From Sulfurovum sp. (GTDB lineage: Bacteria > Campylobacterota > Campylobacteria > Campylobacterales > Sulfurovaceae), in contig JALUBF010000067.1 of NCBI GenBank assembly GCA_027045015.1, positions 16,386 to 49,307 of the forward strand: a DNA stretch of 32,922 nt, written 5' to 3'. Under the pieces are notes generated by a model that did not search any database, was not told the origin of the DNA, and was given only the letters and a program-made list of their open reading frames with translations. The stretch's first letter is position 1. Every line of letters starts with the position of its first letter. The position numbers and the translations under genes are program-made. Below are positions 16,764-24,680 of this stretch, piece by piece.

Positions 16764-17783
16764 ATGAAACGTAAAAAAATATATAATCCTCAATCAAATG
16801 AGACAACTAATGAACGTAAAATATTTGGTGGAAATCCTACAGGGATATTTGAATTAAATGATATAAAATATCAATGGGCATATAATCTTTGGGAGATGAT
16901 GTTAAACAATACTTGGTTTCCTAAAGAGGTAGATATGACTAGAGATGTAAATGACTATAAACATCTTACTGATCCAGAAAAATCAGCTTACGATAAGGTA
17001 CTTGCACAACTTATATTTATGGATTCTTTACAGACCAATAATATTATAGATAATCTAAATCCATTTATAACTTCTCCAGAGATAAATCTTATTTTGGTTC
17101 GTCAAGCATTTGAAGAGGCTTTACACTCTCAAAGTTATGCTGTAATGGTAGATAGTATCTCTACAAATTCTGAAGAGATATATGCTCTTTGGAGAAGAGA
17201 TATGCGATTAAAGAGTAAAAATGATGCTATTGCTAAAGTCTATGATGAGCTATCAGTTAATCCAAGTGATGAAAATATTGTAAAAGCTATGTTTGCTAAT
17301 CAGATTTTAGAGGGTATCTACTTCTATTCAGGTTTTGCATATATTTATACTCTTGCTCGTTCAGATAAAATGTTAGGTTCAGCACAGATGATACGTTTTA
17401 TACAAAGAGATGAAGTAACTCATCTACTTCTTTTTCAAAATATGATTAATTCAACTAAAAAAGATCGTCCAGAACTTTTTACAAAAGAGCTTGAAGATGA
17501 TGTCTATCAGATGTTTAGAGATGCTGTAAAACTTGAGAGTCAATGGGGTCAATATATTACAGAAGGTCAGATACTAGGTCTTACAGATGATATTATAGAG
17601 CAGTATATTCAACATCTTGCAGATAAGAGATTACATGCTGTAGGAATGAAAAAGATTTATAATGTTGAAAATCCTATAAAATGGGTAGATAATTTTTCTC
17701 AATTTAATAACCAAAAGACAAACTTCTTTGAGGGAAATGTAACTAATTATTCAAAAGGTAGTTTGGATTTAGATGATTTTTAG
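16764..17783 (+). CDS. nrdB: Class Ia ribonucleoside-diphosphate reductase, beta subunit
   Basis: 339 residues. It carries the diiron-tyrosyl radical cofactor that starts catalysis in NrdA. Iron ligands: Asp87 (MDSLQTNN), Glu118 and His121 (EALHSQSY), Glu183 (ILEGIYF), Glu217 and His220 (RDEVTH). The radical Tyr125 is present at the E...H...Y spacing of E. coli Tyr122, so this is a tyrosyl class Ia type, not the Phe-bearing class Ic. The C-terminal tail ([11 protein letters not shown]) is the acidic NrdA-docking peptide. Confidence 0.96.
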   Translation: MKRKKIYNPQSNETTNERKIFGGNPTGIFELNDIKYQWAYNLWEMMLNNTWFPKEVDMTRDVNDYKHLTDPEKSAYDKVLAQLIFMDSLQTNNIIDNLNPFITSPEINLILVRQAFEEALHSQSYAVMVDSISTNSEEIYALWRRDMRLKSKNDAIAKVYDELSVNPSDENIVKAMFANQILEGIYFYSGFAYIYTLARSDKMLGSAQMIRFIQRDEVTHLLLFQNMINSTKKDRPELFTKELEDDVYQMFRDAVKLESQWGQYITEGQILGLTDDIIEQYIQHLADKRLHAVGMKKIYNVENPIKWVDNFSQFNNQKTNFFEGNVTNYSKGSLDLDDF

Positions 17784-17792
17784 GATTTTCAT

Positions 17793-18524
17793 ATGATAAA
17801 TAAAATTAAAACATTAGAAGTTGTATCTTTACAACTATCTACTAATCTTAGATATCAAAAAAATCTTGAGTTACTTCTTAATTATATAAAAAGTTATAAT
17901 GATAAAGATATTATTGTAGCTCCTGAAGTCTTTTTAACAGGATATGATTATGCTCATTTATTGACTGCATCTCAATATTCTGCAAATGCCATAAAAACTT
18001 TAAAAAAAGTAGTAGATAATCAAATAGTTGTTTTAACTATTATCGTTAAAGATGGAGATGAATTTGTCAATCAAGCAGTAGTTATCCATAAGCATAAAAT
18101 AGTACATAGACAAGAAAAAGTAAAACTCTTTAAGATGTGCGATGAAGATATATATCTTCAAGCTGGAAAGAAAAAGAAAATAAAGCCATTTGAAATAGAT
18201 GGTGTAAAGTATGCAATACTTATATGTTTTGAATTACGCTTTAAAGAGTTATGGAAACAGATAGAAGGTGCTGATGTAGTTATAATTCCTGCACAATGGG
18301 GAAAAGCTAGAAAGAGACAACTAGAGATACTTTCTGAGGCATTAGCTGTTATGAATCAATGTTATGTGATTTTATCAAACTCTTCAAATGAAGATATGGC
18401 ATCATCATCTGCTATTGTTTCTCCTTTTGGAGATGTTATACGTGATGATCATAATAAAATTATACAGGGAACTATAGACTTTCGTATAATTAAAAAAATA
18501 CGTCGTTATATTAAGCTTGATTAG
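17793..18524 (+). CDS. Carbon-nitrogen hydrolase (nitrilase superfamily)
   Basis: 243 residues. The Glu-Lys-Cys triad is visible: Glu45 in APEVFLTGYD, Lys109 in QEKVKLF, Cys145 in ILICFELRF. It most likely hydrolyses an amide; substrate unknown. The family includes omega-amidase, deaminated-glutathione amidase and N-carbamoylputrescine amidase. It starts 9 nt after nrdB, with AGGA overlapping the nrdB stop, so it is cotranscribed. The link with nucleotide reduction is positional only. Confidence 0.85.
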   Translation: MINKIKTLEVVSLQLSTNLRYQKNLELLLNYIKSYNDKDIIVAPEVFLTGYDYAHLLTASQYSANAIKTLKKVVDNQIVVLTIIVKDGDEFVNQAVVIHKHKIVHRQEKVKLFKMCDEDIYLQAGKKKKIKPFEIDGVKYAILICFELRFKELWKQIEGADVVIIPAQWGKARKRQLEILSEALAVMNQCYVILSNSSNEDMASSSAIVSPFGDVIRDDHNKIIQGTIDFRIIKKIRRYIKLD

Positions 18525-18589
18525 CTTCTAACTATCAAACAGTTTTTAACTAGATTTTAGATAAAATTTTATCACTTAATAGCGTAAAA

Positions 18590-18609
18590 CCACCTCTTTT
18601 AAGGGGTGG
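18590..18609 (-). terminator. Hairpin with a T-run only on the minus-strand side
   Basis: A 7-bp stem (18590-18596 with 18603-18609, one T-G pair) and a 6-nt loop. On the minus strand it is followed by TTTTA, as in an intrinsic terminator; on the plus strand ATATAAG follows. It may still end the nrdA operon weakly. A 14-nt palindrome GATAAAATTTTATC (18560-18573) lies just before it. Confidence 0.45.
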
Positions 18610-18635
18610 ATATAAGTGGTATCTGCTGGAAAATA

Positions 18636-18644
18636 TGCTATAAT
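18636..18644 (+). promoter_or_regulatory. Extended -10 promoter in the gene-free stretch
   Basis: TGCTATAAT, a full extended -10, would start transcription near 18651. The next start codon (19005) is ~354 nt away, so the product is either a long leader or a separate small RNA. Confidence 0.6.
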
Positions 18645-18747
18645 ATCACCATTGAATCGCAATCAATGCTACGAAAACCAAGTAGTCAATTCCTTTCAAA
18701 AGATATAGTCTAGGTAGGATATCCCCGACTTTAAATGCTTGTCTGAA

Positions 18748-18806
18748 AATAGCCAGTTAGGTTATGGAACAAGAATACACCTCATTTATGGGCTGGAGTA
18801 TCAAAT
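18748..18806 (+). repeat. Duplicated element, copy 1
   Basis: Begins AATAGCCAGTTAGGTTAT and ends CTGG plus ATCAAAT. The first ~28 nt differ from copy 2 at only two bases. CCAG near the 5' end can pair with CTGG near the 3' end, flanked by ATA/TAT. It lies 183 nt before copy 2 in direct orientation. Confidence 0.75.
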
Positions 18807-18930
18807 CTTGATAGTTTTCAATAGAGTAAATTTATGATAAAAACAAGACAATCTAAAAATCTTATTGTATAAATAGAGAAGAGTCCGTCTCATCTCAACT
18901 AAAGTATCTATCGTATAGTATAGATAAAAT

Positions 18931-18990
18931 AATAGCCAGTTAGGTTATAGAATAAGAAATCCAGATTATTTATATGCTGGATTATCAAAT
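18931..18990 (+). repeat. Duplicated element, copy 2
   Basis: Same start (AATAGCCAGTTAGGTTAT) and same end (GCTGGA...TATCAAAT) as copy 1. The middle, ~12-16 nt, is divergent. Here a second CCAG (18961-18964) could compete for the CTGG. It ends 14 nt before the L,D-transpeptidase ATG, close enough to affect ribosome access. Confidence 0.75.
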
Positions 18991-19004
18991 GAATTGAGGG
19001 AAGA

Positions 19005-20660
19005 ATGATAAATACAATAAAACATAAACTATTCTCTTTATGTTTATCTTTTGGTATGCTCTATATTGTGTTAATTTCACAAAATATATATGCACAAGAT
19101 ATGCTATCTTTTATAGATGTTTCATCTGCTGTAATAAAAAATTCTGCAGAAAATCAACCTAAAAATAGTTTTTTACAAATAGAATATAAAGAATTATCAT
19201 TTGCTCCTGTATGGATTGAAGAAGATCATTTATCTAGTTTGGCTAAAGAGTTATTAAATCTTATTAAAAATAGTAAAACATTAGATAAAAATACAAAATT
19301 GTATAACGATGCTATACGATTAGAAACTAAAGCTAAATCTGTATATAGCGAAGATGGAACTTTATTAGATAAAGTAGATTTGGAGTTTAAATTTTCTCAA
19401 TTATATAAAGGTTATGCAGACTATAGATTATTTGGTGGGATTAAATGGAATAAATTTAAAAGGCATATCTCTAAACAAAGTTGGACACTTTATTGTCCTA
19501 AATATAGTCCATTGTCTATTTTGAAAAAAGCTACTGTAGAAGGTGATTTGAAAAAACTTTTTAATGAAGCTTCACCTAAAAGCTATCATTATGTAGAGTT
19601 AAAAAGTTATTTAGAAAAATATATAAATATAGAAAAAAATGGTGGTTGGCCATATGTTCCACTTCATAGAAATCTTAGAGTTGGAAAGAGTTACAATGTT
19701 GTACCAATTTTACGTGAAAGATTACGTATATCTGGTGAGTATAAAGATTGTGATAGCAATAGTTCAAAAAGATATAGTAAGTGTTTAAAAGATGCAGTAA
19801 TTAGTTTTCAAAAATCACATGGTCTTGTGAGTTATGGGATTATCAATAAAAGTACAATTAAGGCACTTAATATTCCTATTAAGAAAAGAATAGAACAAAT
19901 TAGATTAAATTTAGATCGTATTAAATGGTTACATGAACATATTTTAAAGCGAGATATTATCGTAAATATTCCTGCTTTTACACTATTTTTTGAAGATAAT
20001 GGTAACTTAATTCAAACTATGAGAGTTATTATAGGTAGAAAAACACATCCTACACCTATCTTCTCTAATATTGTTGAGACAATAGTTCTAAATCCTCGTT
20101 GGAATGTTCCTAAGAGTATTATACAAAAAGAGATGATACCTAAACTTTTACGTAATTCTTCTGCTATGAGTAGAAAAGGTATAGAGATATATACTGGTTG
20201 GGGTAAAAATGCTAAGAAGATTAGTGGGGCATCTGTTAATTGGCGTAAATATAGATATAGTAGAAGTATGCCATATCGTTTTTCACAAGTCCCTGGCAAC
20301 AGAAATGCCCTTGGTAAAGTAAAATTTCTATTTCCTAACTGCCACTCTGTATATATGCATGATACACCAAACAAAAGATTGTTTAAACGTAATATAAGAG
20401 CATTTTCTCATGGATGTATTCGTCTTTCTCAACCACGTGAACTTTTAAAAACATTTTCTACTTTTAATAAAAGTGTAAATTATATTCGTTCTAAACAAGT
20501 ATTAAAAGGTAGAAAAAATACATACCTTAGACTCGATAATAAAGTATCTATAGACATAGTATATTTAACTGCATATGTAGATTATGATGGAGTATTGAAC
20601 TTTAGAGATGATATCTATGGTTATGATAGAAAACAATTAAAATCATATATAAAATGGTAA
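19005..20660 (+). CDS. L,D-transpeptidase, YcbB/LdtD type
   Basis: 551 residues. An N-terminal signal peptide or anchor (about 1-31, LCLSFGMLYIVLISQNIYAQ) places it in the periplasm. The scaffold region contains a peptidoglycan-binding-like segment (about 255-285, CLKDAVISFQKSHGLVSYGI). The YkuD catalytic domain follows, with GRKTHPTPIFSNI and LNPRWNVPKSI typical of YcbB proteins and SHGCIRLSQP carrying the catalytic Cys471. It forms 3-3 cross-links or attaches proteins to peptidoglycan. GAGGGA lies before the ATG. It heads the run ldt-coaE-dapF-sel1 and sits behind the long leader with the duplicated element. Confidence 0.92.
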   Translation: MINTIKHKLFSLCLSFGMLYIVLISQNIYAQDMLSFIDVSSAVIKNSAENQPKNSFLQIEYKELSFAPVWIEEDHLSSLAKELLNLIKNSKTLDKNTKLYNDAIRLETKAKSVYSEDGTLLDKVDLEFKFSQLYKGYADYRLFGGIKWNKFKRHISKQSWTLYCPKYSPLSILKKATVEGDLKKLFNEASPKSYHYVELKSYLEKYINIEKNGGWPYVPLHRNLRVGKSYNVVPILRERLRISGEYKDCDSNSSKRYSKCLKDAVISFQKSHGLVSYGIINKSTIKALNIPIKKRIEQIRLNLDRIKWLHEHILKRDIIVNIPAFTLFFEDNGNLIQTMRVIIGRKTHPTPIFSNIVETIVLNPRWNVPKSIIQKEMIPKLLRNSSAMSRKGIEIYTGWGKNAKKISGASVNWRKYRYSRSMPYRFSQVPGNRNALGKVKFLFPNCHSVYMHDTPNKRLFKRNIRAFSHGCIRLSQPRELLKTFSTFNKSVNYIRSKQVLKGRKNTYLRLDNKVSIDIVYLTAYVDYDGVLNFRDDIYGYDRKQLKSYIKW

Positions 20661-20672
20661 AATTTTTATCTA

Positions 20673-21269
20673 ATGAAGAGTTTTAAATATGCCATAGCTC
20701 TAACAGGTAGCATAGCTACAGGTAAAAGTAGTGTTGCTAAGATATTTAAAGAGTTTGGCTTTAATATTATAGATGCTGATAAGATAGCTCATGATATATT
20801 AGATATAGAACATAGTAAAATATCTAAAATGTTTGGTAAAAGTGTTGTTCTTGATGGCAAGGTAGATAGAAAAGCACTTGGACAAATAGTATTTAATAAT
20901 ATATCTAAACGTAAAGAGTTAGAAAGATTACTTCACCCACTGATATACGATACTATAGAGAAAGAGGCTATAAAGTTAGATGCTCTGAAAAAACCATATT
21001 TGGTAGATATTCCTCTTTTTTTTGAGACCAATCGTTACCCTATTGAAAAATCGTTAGTAGTATATATACCTAAAAATATAGAGCTTAAGCGTTTACAAAA
21101 TCGTGATAATATATCTAAAGATGAAGCATTATTGCGTATAGATATGCAGATATCTATAGAAAAAAAATCTCAAGATGCCACATATATTATAGATAATAGT
21201 GGTACACTTTTAGAGTTAAAACAAGAGTGTTACCGTACTAAAAATAAGATAGAAAAGGATTTTATATGA
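20673..21269 (+). CDS. coaE: Dephospho-CoA kinase
   Basis: 198 residues. It phosphorylates dephospho-CoA, the last step of coenzyme A synthesis. The P-loop is GSIATGKS (12-19), followed by DADKIAHDIL, a typical CoaE block, and VDIPLFFE. No clear RBS precedes the ATG 12 nt after the transpeptidase stop, so coupling is likely. Its TGA overlaps the dapF ATG by 4 nt. coaE-dapF pairing is also seen in Campylobacter (recalled). Confidence 0.94.
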   Translation: MKSFKYAIALTGSIATGKSSVAKIFKEFGFNIIDADKIAHDILDIEHSKISKMFGKSVVLDGKVDRKALGQIVFNNISKRKELERLLHPLIYDTIEKEAIKLDALKKPYLVDIPLFFETNRYPIEKSLVVYIPKNIELKRLQNRDNISKDEALLRIDMQISIEKKSQDATYIIDNSGTLLELKQECYRTKNKIEKDFI

Positions 21270-22012
21270 CAGTAACAAAATATTCTGCCAATGGAAATGA
21301 CTTTGTTATGTTTGTAGCAAAAGAGAAAAAAGATAGAAGTAATTTAGCTAAGGTTTTATGTCATAGACAAAATGGTGTTGGTGCAGATGGTTTAGTAGTG
21401 CTTGTTCCTCATAAAGAGTATGATTTTGAATGGGAGTTTTATAACTCAGATGGTAGTATAGCCAATATGTGTGGTAATGCATCAAGAGCTGTAGCACACT
21501 TTGCTCATGAAGAGGGTATCTCTAAAGATGGTACATCAGAGTTTCTTACTGGTGCTGGAGTTATAAGAGCAACTATCAATGGACTTTATGTTGTCTCCGA
21601 TATGGTAGAGCCAGATATTATACGTAAAGATATAGAAGAAGATGGTGAGATATGGTGGCTTATAGACTCTGGAGTTCCTCATCTTGTAGCCATAAGAGAT
21701 AGTATAGATGAGTTTGACATAGAACAAGCAAGAAGACTACGCCATAAATATGACTGTAATGTAAATATCTGTACAGTTAAAGACGATACTATGTATGTAC
21801 GTACTTATGAGCGTGGAGTAGAAGATGAGACCTTAGCCTGTGGTACAGGAATGGTAGCATCTTTTATACGTAATTATAAAGAAAATAGAGTACCAGAGCA
21901 AGTAAGAGTTTTTCCAAAAAGTGGAGATGAATTGTACGTAAGCTACGAAAATGGTATATATAGATTTGGTGGTAAAGTAACAAAGACTTTTGTTGCTAAG
22001 ACATTAATATAA
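21266..22012 (+). CDS. dapF: Diaminopimelate epimerase
   Basis: 248 residues. It converts LL- to meso-diaminopimelate for lysine and peptidoglycan. The two catalytic cysteines are present: Cys69 in NMCGNASRAVAHF and Cys192 in LACGTGMVASF. YSANGNDFVMF is the N-terminal signature. The overlap with coaE (ATGA) and an upstream AAAGGA support the start. The pathway links it to the L,D-transpeptidase two genes upstream, which acts on meso-diaminopimelate. Confidence 0.96.
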   Translation: MTVTKYSANGNDFVMFVAKEKKDRSNLAKVLCHRQNGVGADGLVVLVPHKEYDFEWEFYNSDGSIANMCGNASRAVAHFAHEEGISKDGTSEFLTGAGVIRATINGLYVVSDMVEPDIIRKDIEEDGEIWWLIDSGVPHLVAIRDSIDEFDIEQARRLRHKYDCNVNICTVKDDTMYVRTYERGVEDETLACGTGMVASFIRNYKENRVPEQVRVFPKSGDELYVSYENGIYRFGGKVTKTFVAKTLI

Positions 22013-22021
22013 GGAAAGTTT

Positions 22022-22657
22022 ATGAAGAAGATTTTTATATGTCTGTTGTTATTAACAGCAGTTTTTGCAAATGAGTTTGATGATGCCGTTGAAGATTTTA
22101 ATGCTAAATCCTATACAAAAGCCCTAGATAAATTTTATAAACTTGCAAAAGATAATAATCCAAAAGCACAATATAATGTAGCTCTTATTTATGCTAATGG
22201 TTTTGGAGTAAAAAAAGATATAAAGAAAGCGATAGTATGGTATGAAAGATCTGCAAAGAGTGGTAATGCAAAAGCACAATACAATTTAGCATGTATATAT
22301 AATAAAAAAGGCTCAATCATATCACATGATTATAAAAAAGCAAAACATTGGTATGAAAAGGCTATAGATTCTCATATATCAGAGGCATACAATAACTTAG
22401 GTGTATTGTATCTTGAAGGTAAAGGTACTAGAAAAGATATATCTAAAGCATTTGAACTCTTTAAAAAGGGAGCAGAGTTAAAAGATATACCATCTACACT
22501 TAATGTAGCTATTTTATATGCATGGGGAGATGGGATAAAGCACGATAAACTCAAAGCTTATGATAATTTTGAAAAAGCATTAAAAGCAGGAGAGAGTGAA
22601 GCTAGTGGTTATTTAGATAAACTTTGTAAAGAGAGTGCTTGGGTTTGTCAAGAGTAG
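22022..22657 (+). CDS. Secreted Sel1-like repeat protein
   Basis: 211 residues. A short signal peptide (MKKIFICLLLLTAVFANEF) with a likely cut after VFA. Four to five Sel1-type alpha/alpha repeats follow: AQYNVALIYANGFGVKKD, AQYNLACIYNKK, AYNNLGVLYLEGKGTRKD and TLNVAILYAWGDGI. Such proteins are periplasmic scaffolds, some related to Helicobacter Hcp cysteine-rich proteins, but this copy has few cysteines. AAGGA lies before the ATG. The stop is one base from the 3' end of the opposite-strand tRNA-Val. Confidence 0.88.
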   Translation: MKKIFICLLLLTAVFANEFDDAVEDFNAKSYTKALDKFYKLAKDNNPKAQYNVALIYANGFGVKKDIKKAIVWYERSAKSGNAKAQYNLACIYNKKGSIISHDYKKAKHWYEKAIDSHISEAYNNLGVLYLEGKGTRKDISKAFELFKKGAELKDIPSTLNVAILYAWGDGIKHDKLKAYDNFEKALKAGESEASGYLDKLCKESAWVCQE

Positions 22658-22658
22658 G

Positions 22659-22734
22659 TGGTGATCACGATTGGACTTGAACCAACGACTTCTTCCATGT
22701 CAAGGAAGTACTCTACCAACTGAGTTACGCGATC
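22659..22734 (-). tRNA. tRNA-Val (anticodon GAC)
   Basis: Minus-strand cloverleaf of 76 nt with encoded CCA. The acceptor GATCGCG pairs with CGTGATC (one G-U). The anticodon stem is CTTCC/GGAAG around the loop TTGACAT, and the T-arm has TTCAAGT. It stands alone between the Sel1 gene and thrS, opposite to both. Confidence 0.95.
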
Positions 22735-22803
22735 TAAAATATTGGATAAGAAGTATAACCAAGAGATACTTAAAAGTTATTAATTCATATTTATTTAACT
22801 TTT

Positions 22804-22812
22804 TGATATAAT
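22804..22812 (+). promoter_or_regulatory. Extended -10 promoter of thrS-infC
   Basis: TGATATAAT, predicting a start near 22819 and a leader of ~47 nt before the TTG at 22866. Confidence 0.6.
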
Positions 22813-22828
22813 CATATCTATTTTAACG

Positions 22829-22847
22829 CACGGCAAAGTAAGCTGTG
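22829..22847 (+). promoter_or_regulatory. Leader hairpin before the thrS ribosome-binding site
   Basis: CACGGC (22829-22834) pairs with GCTGTG (22842-22847), 6 bp with one G-U and a 7-nt loop, ending 7 nt before AAGGA. It may modulate thrS translation. It buries the upstream GTG at 22845, arguing against that codon as the start. Confidence 0.4.
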
Positions 22848-22865
22848 ATATACAAAGGAACGCAT

Positions 22866-24680
22866 TTGAGCGAAAATACAATAGGTTACATTGATGACCA
22901 AGGCAATATTTTAGATACACAAACAGCAGGTGAAAACTGCTCGGCTACTCCTATTGAATATGATAATAGTAAAGAGTCATTGGAGATAATCCGTCACTCT
23001 ACAGCACACTTAATGGCACAAGCTATTACAGAGCTATATCCAAATTCACAATTTTTTGTAGGTCCTGTTGTAGATGAGGGATTTTATTATGATTTTAGAG
23101 TAGATGAGCAAATAGGTGAAAGTGATCTTAAAGCTATTGAAAAAAAGATGAAAGAGCTTATCAAAAAGAAATACAAGATAGAAAAGTATGAGATAAGTAA
23201 ATCTGAAGCTAAAGATAAGTTTGCCAATGATGATTTGAAGTTAAAAGTTATGGAGCGTATAGATGATGATACGCTATCTATCTATAAGCAAGGTGATTTT
23301 GAAGATCTTTGTCGTGGACCTCATGTTCCAGCACTTCGTTTCTTACACAACTTTAAACTTACACGTGTAGCAGGAGCATATCTTGGTGGAGATGAAAAAG
23401 CAGAGATGCTTACTCGTATCTATGGTATAGCATTTGCAGATAAAGAGTCTTTAAAAGCATATCTTACAATGATGGAAGAGGCAAAAAAACGTGACCACCG
23501 TAAGCTTGGAGCTGAGATGGAACTCTTTATGTTCAATGAAGAAGCAGGAGCAGGATTACCATTTTGGATGCCAAAGGGTGCTAAACTTCGTTATAAACTA
23601 GAGAGTATTTTACACAAAGCTCACCTTACACGTGGATATGAGCCAGTTCGTGGTCCAGAGATATTAAAAGCAGATTTATGGAGAACATCTGGACACTATG
23701 CTTGTTATGGTGAAAATATGTACCTTACTACTATTGATGAGCAAGAGTATGGCATAAAACCTATGAACTGTTTAGGACATATTCAGGTATTTAAACAATC
23801 TCCTAAATCTTACCGTGATTTACCACTTCGTTATTATGAGTATGGGGTAGTTCATCGTCATGAAAAATCTGGAGTTCTTCACGGACTTTTACGTGTACGT
23901 GAATTTACACAAGATGATGCACATATATTTTGTGAGCCAGAGCAGATAGCACAAGAGGTACTTGAAGTAGTTGAGTTTGTAGATTCAGTTATGAAACTAT
24001 TTGGTTTTGAATATACTATGGAAATCGCAACTAAACCAGAAAAAGCCATCGGTGAAGATGCTGTATGGGATATGGCAACTCAAGGTCTCAAAGATGCACT
24101 AGAGGGTAATAACTTACCATATACTATAGATGAGGGTGGTGGAGCATTTTATGGTCCAAAAATTGACATTAAGATAACAGATGCCATTGGTCGTAAATGG
24201 CAGTGTGGTACTATTCAGGTTGACTTTAACTTGCCTCAACGTTTTGAAGTAGAGTATGTAGCAGAAGATAATACACGCAAACAACCAGTTATGATTCATC
24301 GTGCTATTTTGGGTTCATTTGAACGTTTTATTGGTATTTTAACTGAACATTATGCTGGAGAGTTTCCATTTTTCTTAGCACCTACACAGGTTATATTTGT
24401 ACCTATTTCAGATACTTTTGCTGATTATGCTTATGAACTTAAAAAAGCATTACTTTTAGAGGGTATAGATTCAGAGGTATATGATAAAAATGATAGCCTA
24501 AACAAACGCATACGTAATGCCGAGAAGCAAAGAGTGCCATATGTTGTTGTTGTAGGAGAGGAAGAGGTAACGAATAGAACAGTAGCTATTCGTGATAGAC
24601 GAAATAAAGAGCAATATAATCTTACACAAGATGAATTTATGGTAAAATTAACTAAACAACTTCAAGAAGGAAAAATTTGA
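22866..24680 (+). CDS. thrS: Threonyl-tRNA synthetase, TGS-less form, TTG start
   Basis: 604 residues from TTG at 22866, chosen because AAGGA (22855-22859) lies 6 nt upstream and the protein then starts MSENTIGYIDD, like Campylobacter ThrRS. The in-frame GTG at 22845 lacks an RBS. Only ~40 residues precede the editing domain (RHSTAHLMAQA, CRGPHVP), against ~70 in E. coli, so the TGS domain is missing. The catalytic core has motif 2 (VHRHEKSGVLHGLLRVREF), zinc ligands in MNCLGH, DDAHIF and MIHRA, and motif 3 (HRAILGSFERFIGIL). The anticodon-binding domain ends the protein. infC overlaps by 4 nt. Confidence 0.96.
   Translation: MSENTIGYIDDQGNILDTQTAGENCSATPIEYDNSKESLEIIRHSTAHLMAQAITELYPNSQFFVGPVVDEGFYYDFRVDEQIGESDLKAIEKKMKELIKKKYKIEKYEISKSEAKDKFANDDLKLKVMERIDDDTLSIYKQGDFEDLCRGPHVPALRFLHNFKLTRVAGAYLGGDEKAEMLTRIYGIAFADKESLKAYLTMMEEAKKRDHRKLGAEMELFMFNEEAGAGLPFWMPKGAKLRYKLESILHKAHLTRGYEPVRGPEILKADLWRTSGHYACYGENMYLTTIDEQEYGIKPMNCLGHIQVFKQSPKSYRDLPLRYYEYGVVHRHEKSGVLHGLLRVREFTQDDAHIFCEPEQIAQEVLEVVEFVDSVMKLFGFEYTMEIATKPEKAIGEDAVWDMATQGLKDALEGNNLPYTIDEGGGAFYGPKIDIKITDAIGRKWQCGTIQVDFNLPQRFEVEYVAEDNTRKQPVMIHRAILGSFERFIGILTEHYAGEFPFFLAPTQVIFVPISDTFADYAYELKKALLLEGIDSEVYDKNDSLNKRIRNAEKQRVPYVVVVGEEEVTNRTVAIRDRRNKEQYNLTQDEFMVKLTKQLQEGKI

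Larger units (their letters stand above)
18651..19004 (+). other. Candidate structured leader or small RNA upstream of the L,D-transpeptidase
   Basis: This is most of the only gene-free stretch over 300 nt (18525-19004). I see no convincing ORF. It contains two near-identical ~60-nt elements, a 7-bp hairpin at 18905-18926 (TATCTAT/ATAGATA), and a 5' end where ATTGA (18651-18655) can pair with either of two TCAAT copies (18663-18667 or 18686-18690). I compared it by eye with tmRNA, RNase P RNA, SRP RNA and the common riboswitches and found no match. An RBS (GAGGGA) closes it before 19005. Confidence 0.4.

Noticed and set aside
18699-18711. AAAGATATAGTCT resembles the 3' strand of P7 of group I introns.
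   Set aside because: No matching 5' P7 strand (AGACTAT-like) or P3/P4-P6 core precedes it, and there is no exon to splice.
18870-18900. GAGAAGAGTCCGTCTC as the start of an RNase P RNA (family GAGGAAAGTCC).
   Set aside because: None of the other conserved RNase P blocks follow, and the region is too short.
22845-22865. GTG start for thrS at 22845.
   Set aside because: No RBS upstream, codon lies in a hairpin stem; TTG at 22866 has an ideal AAGGA.
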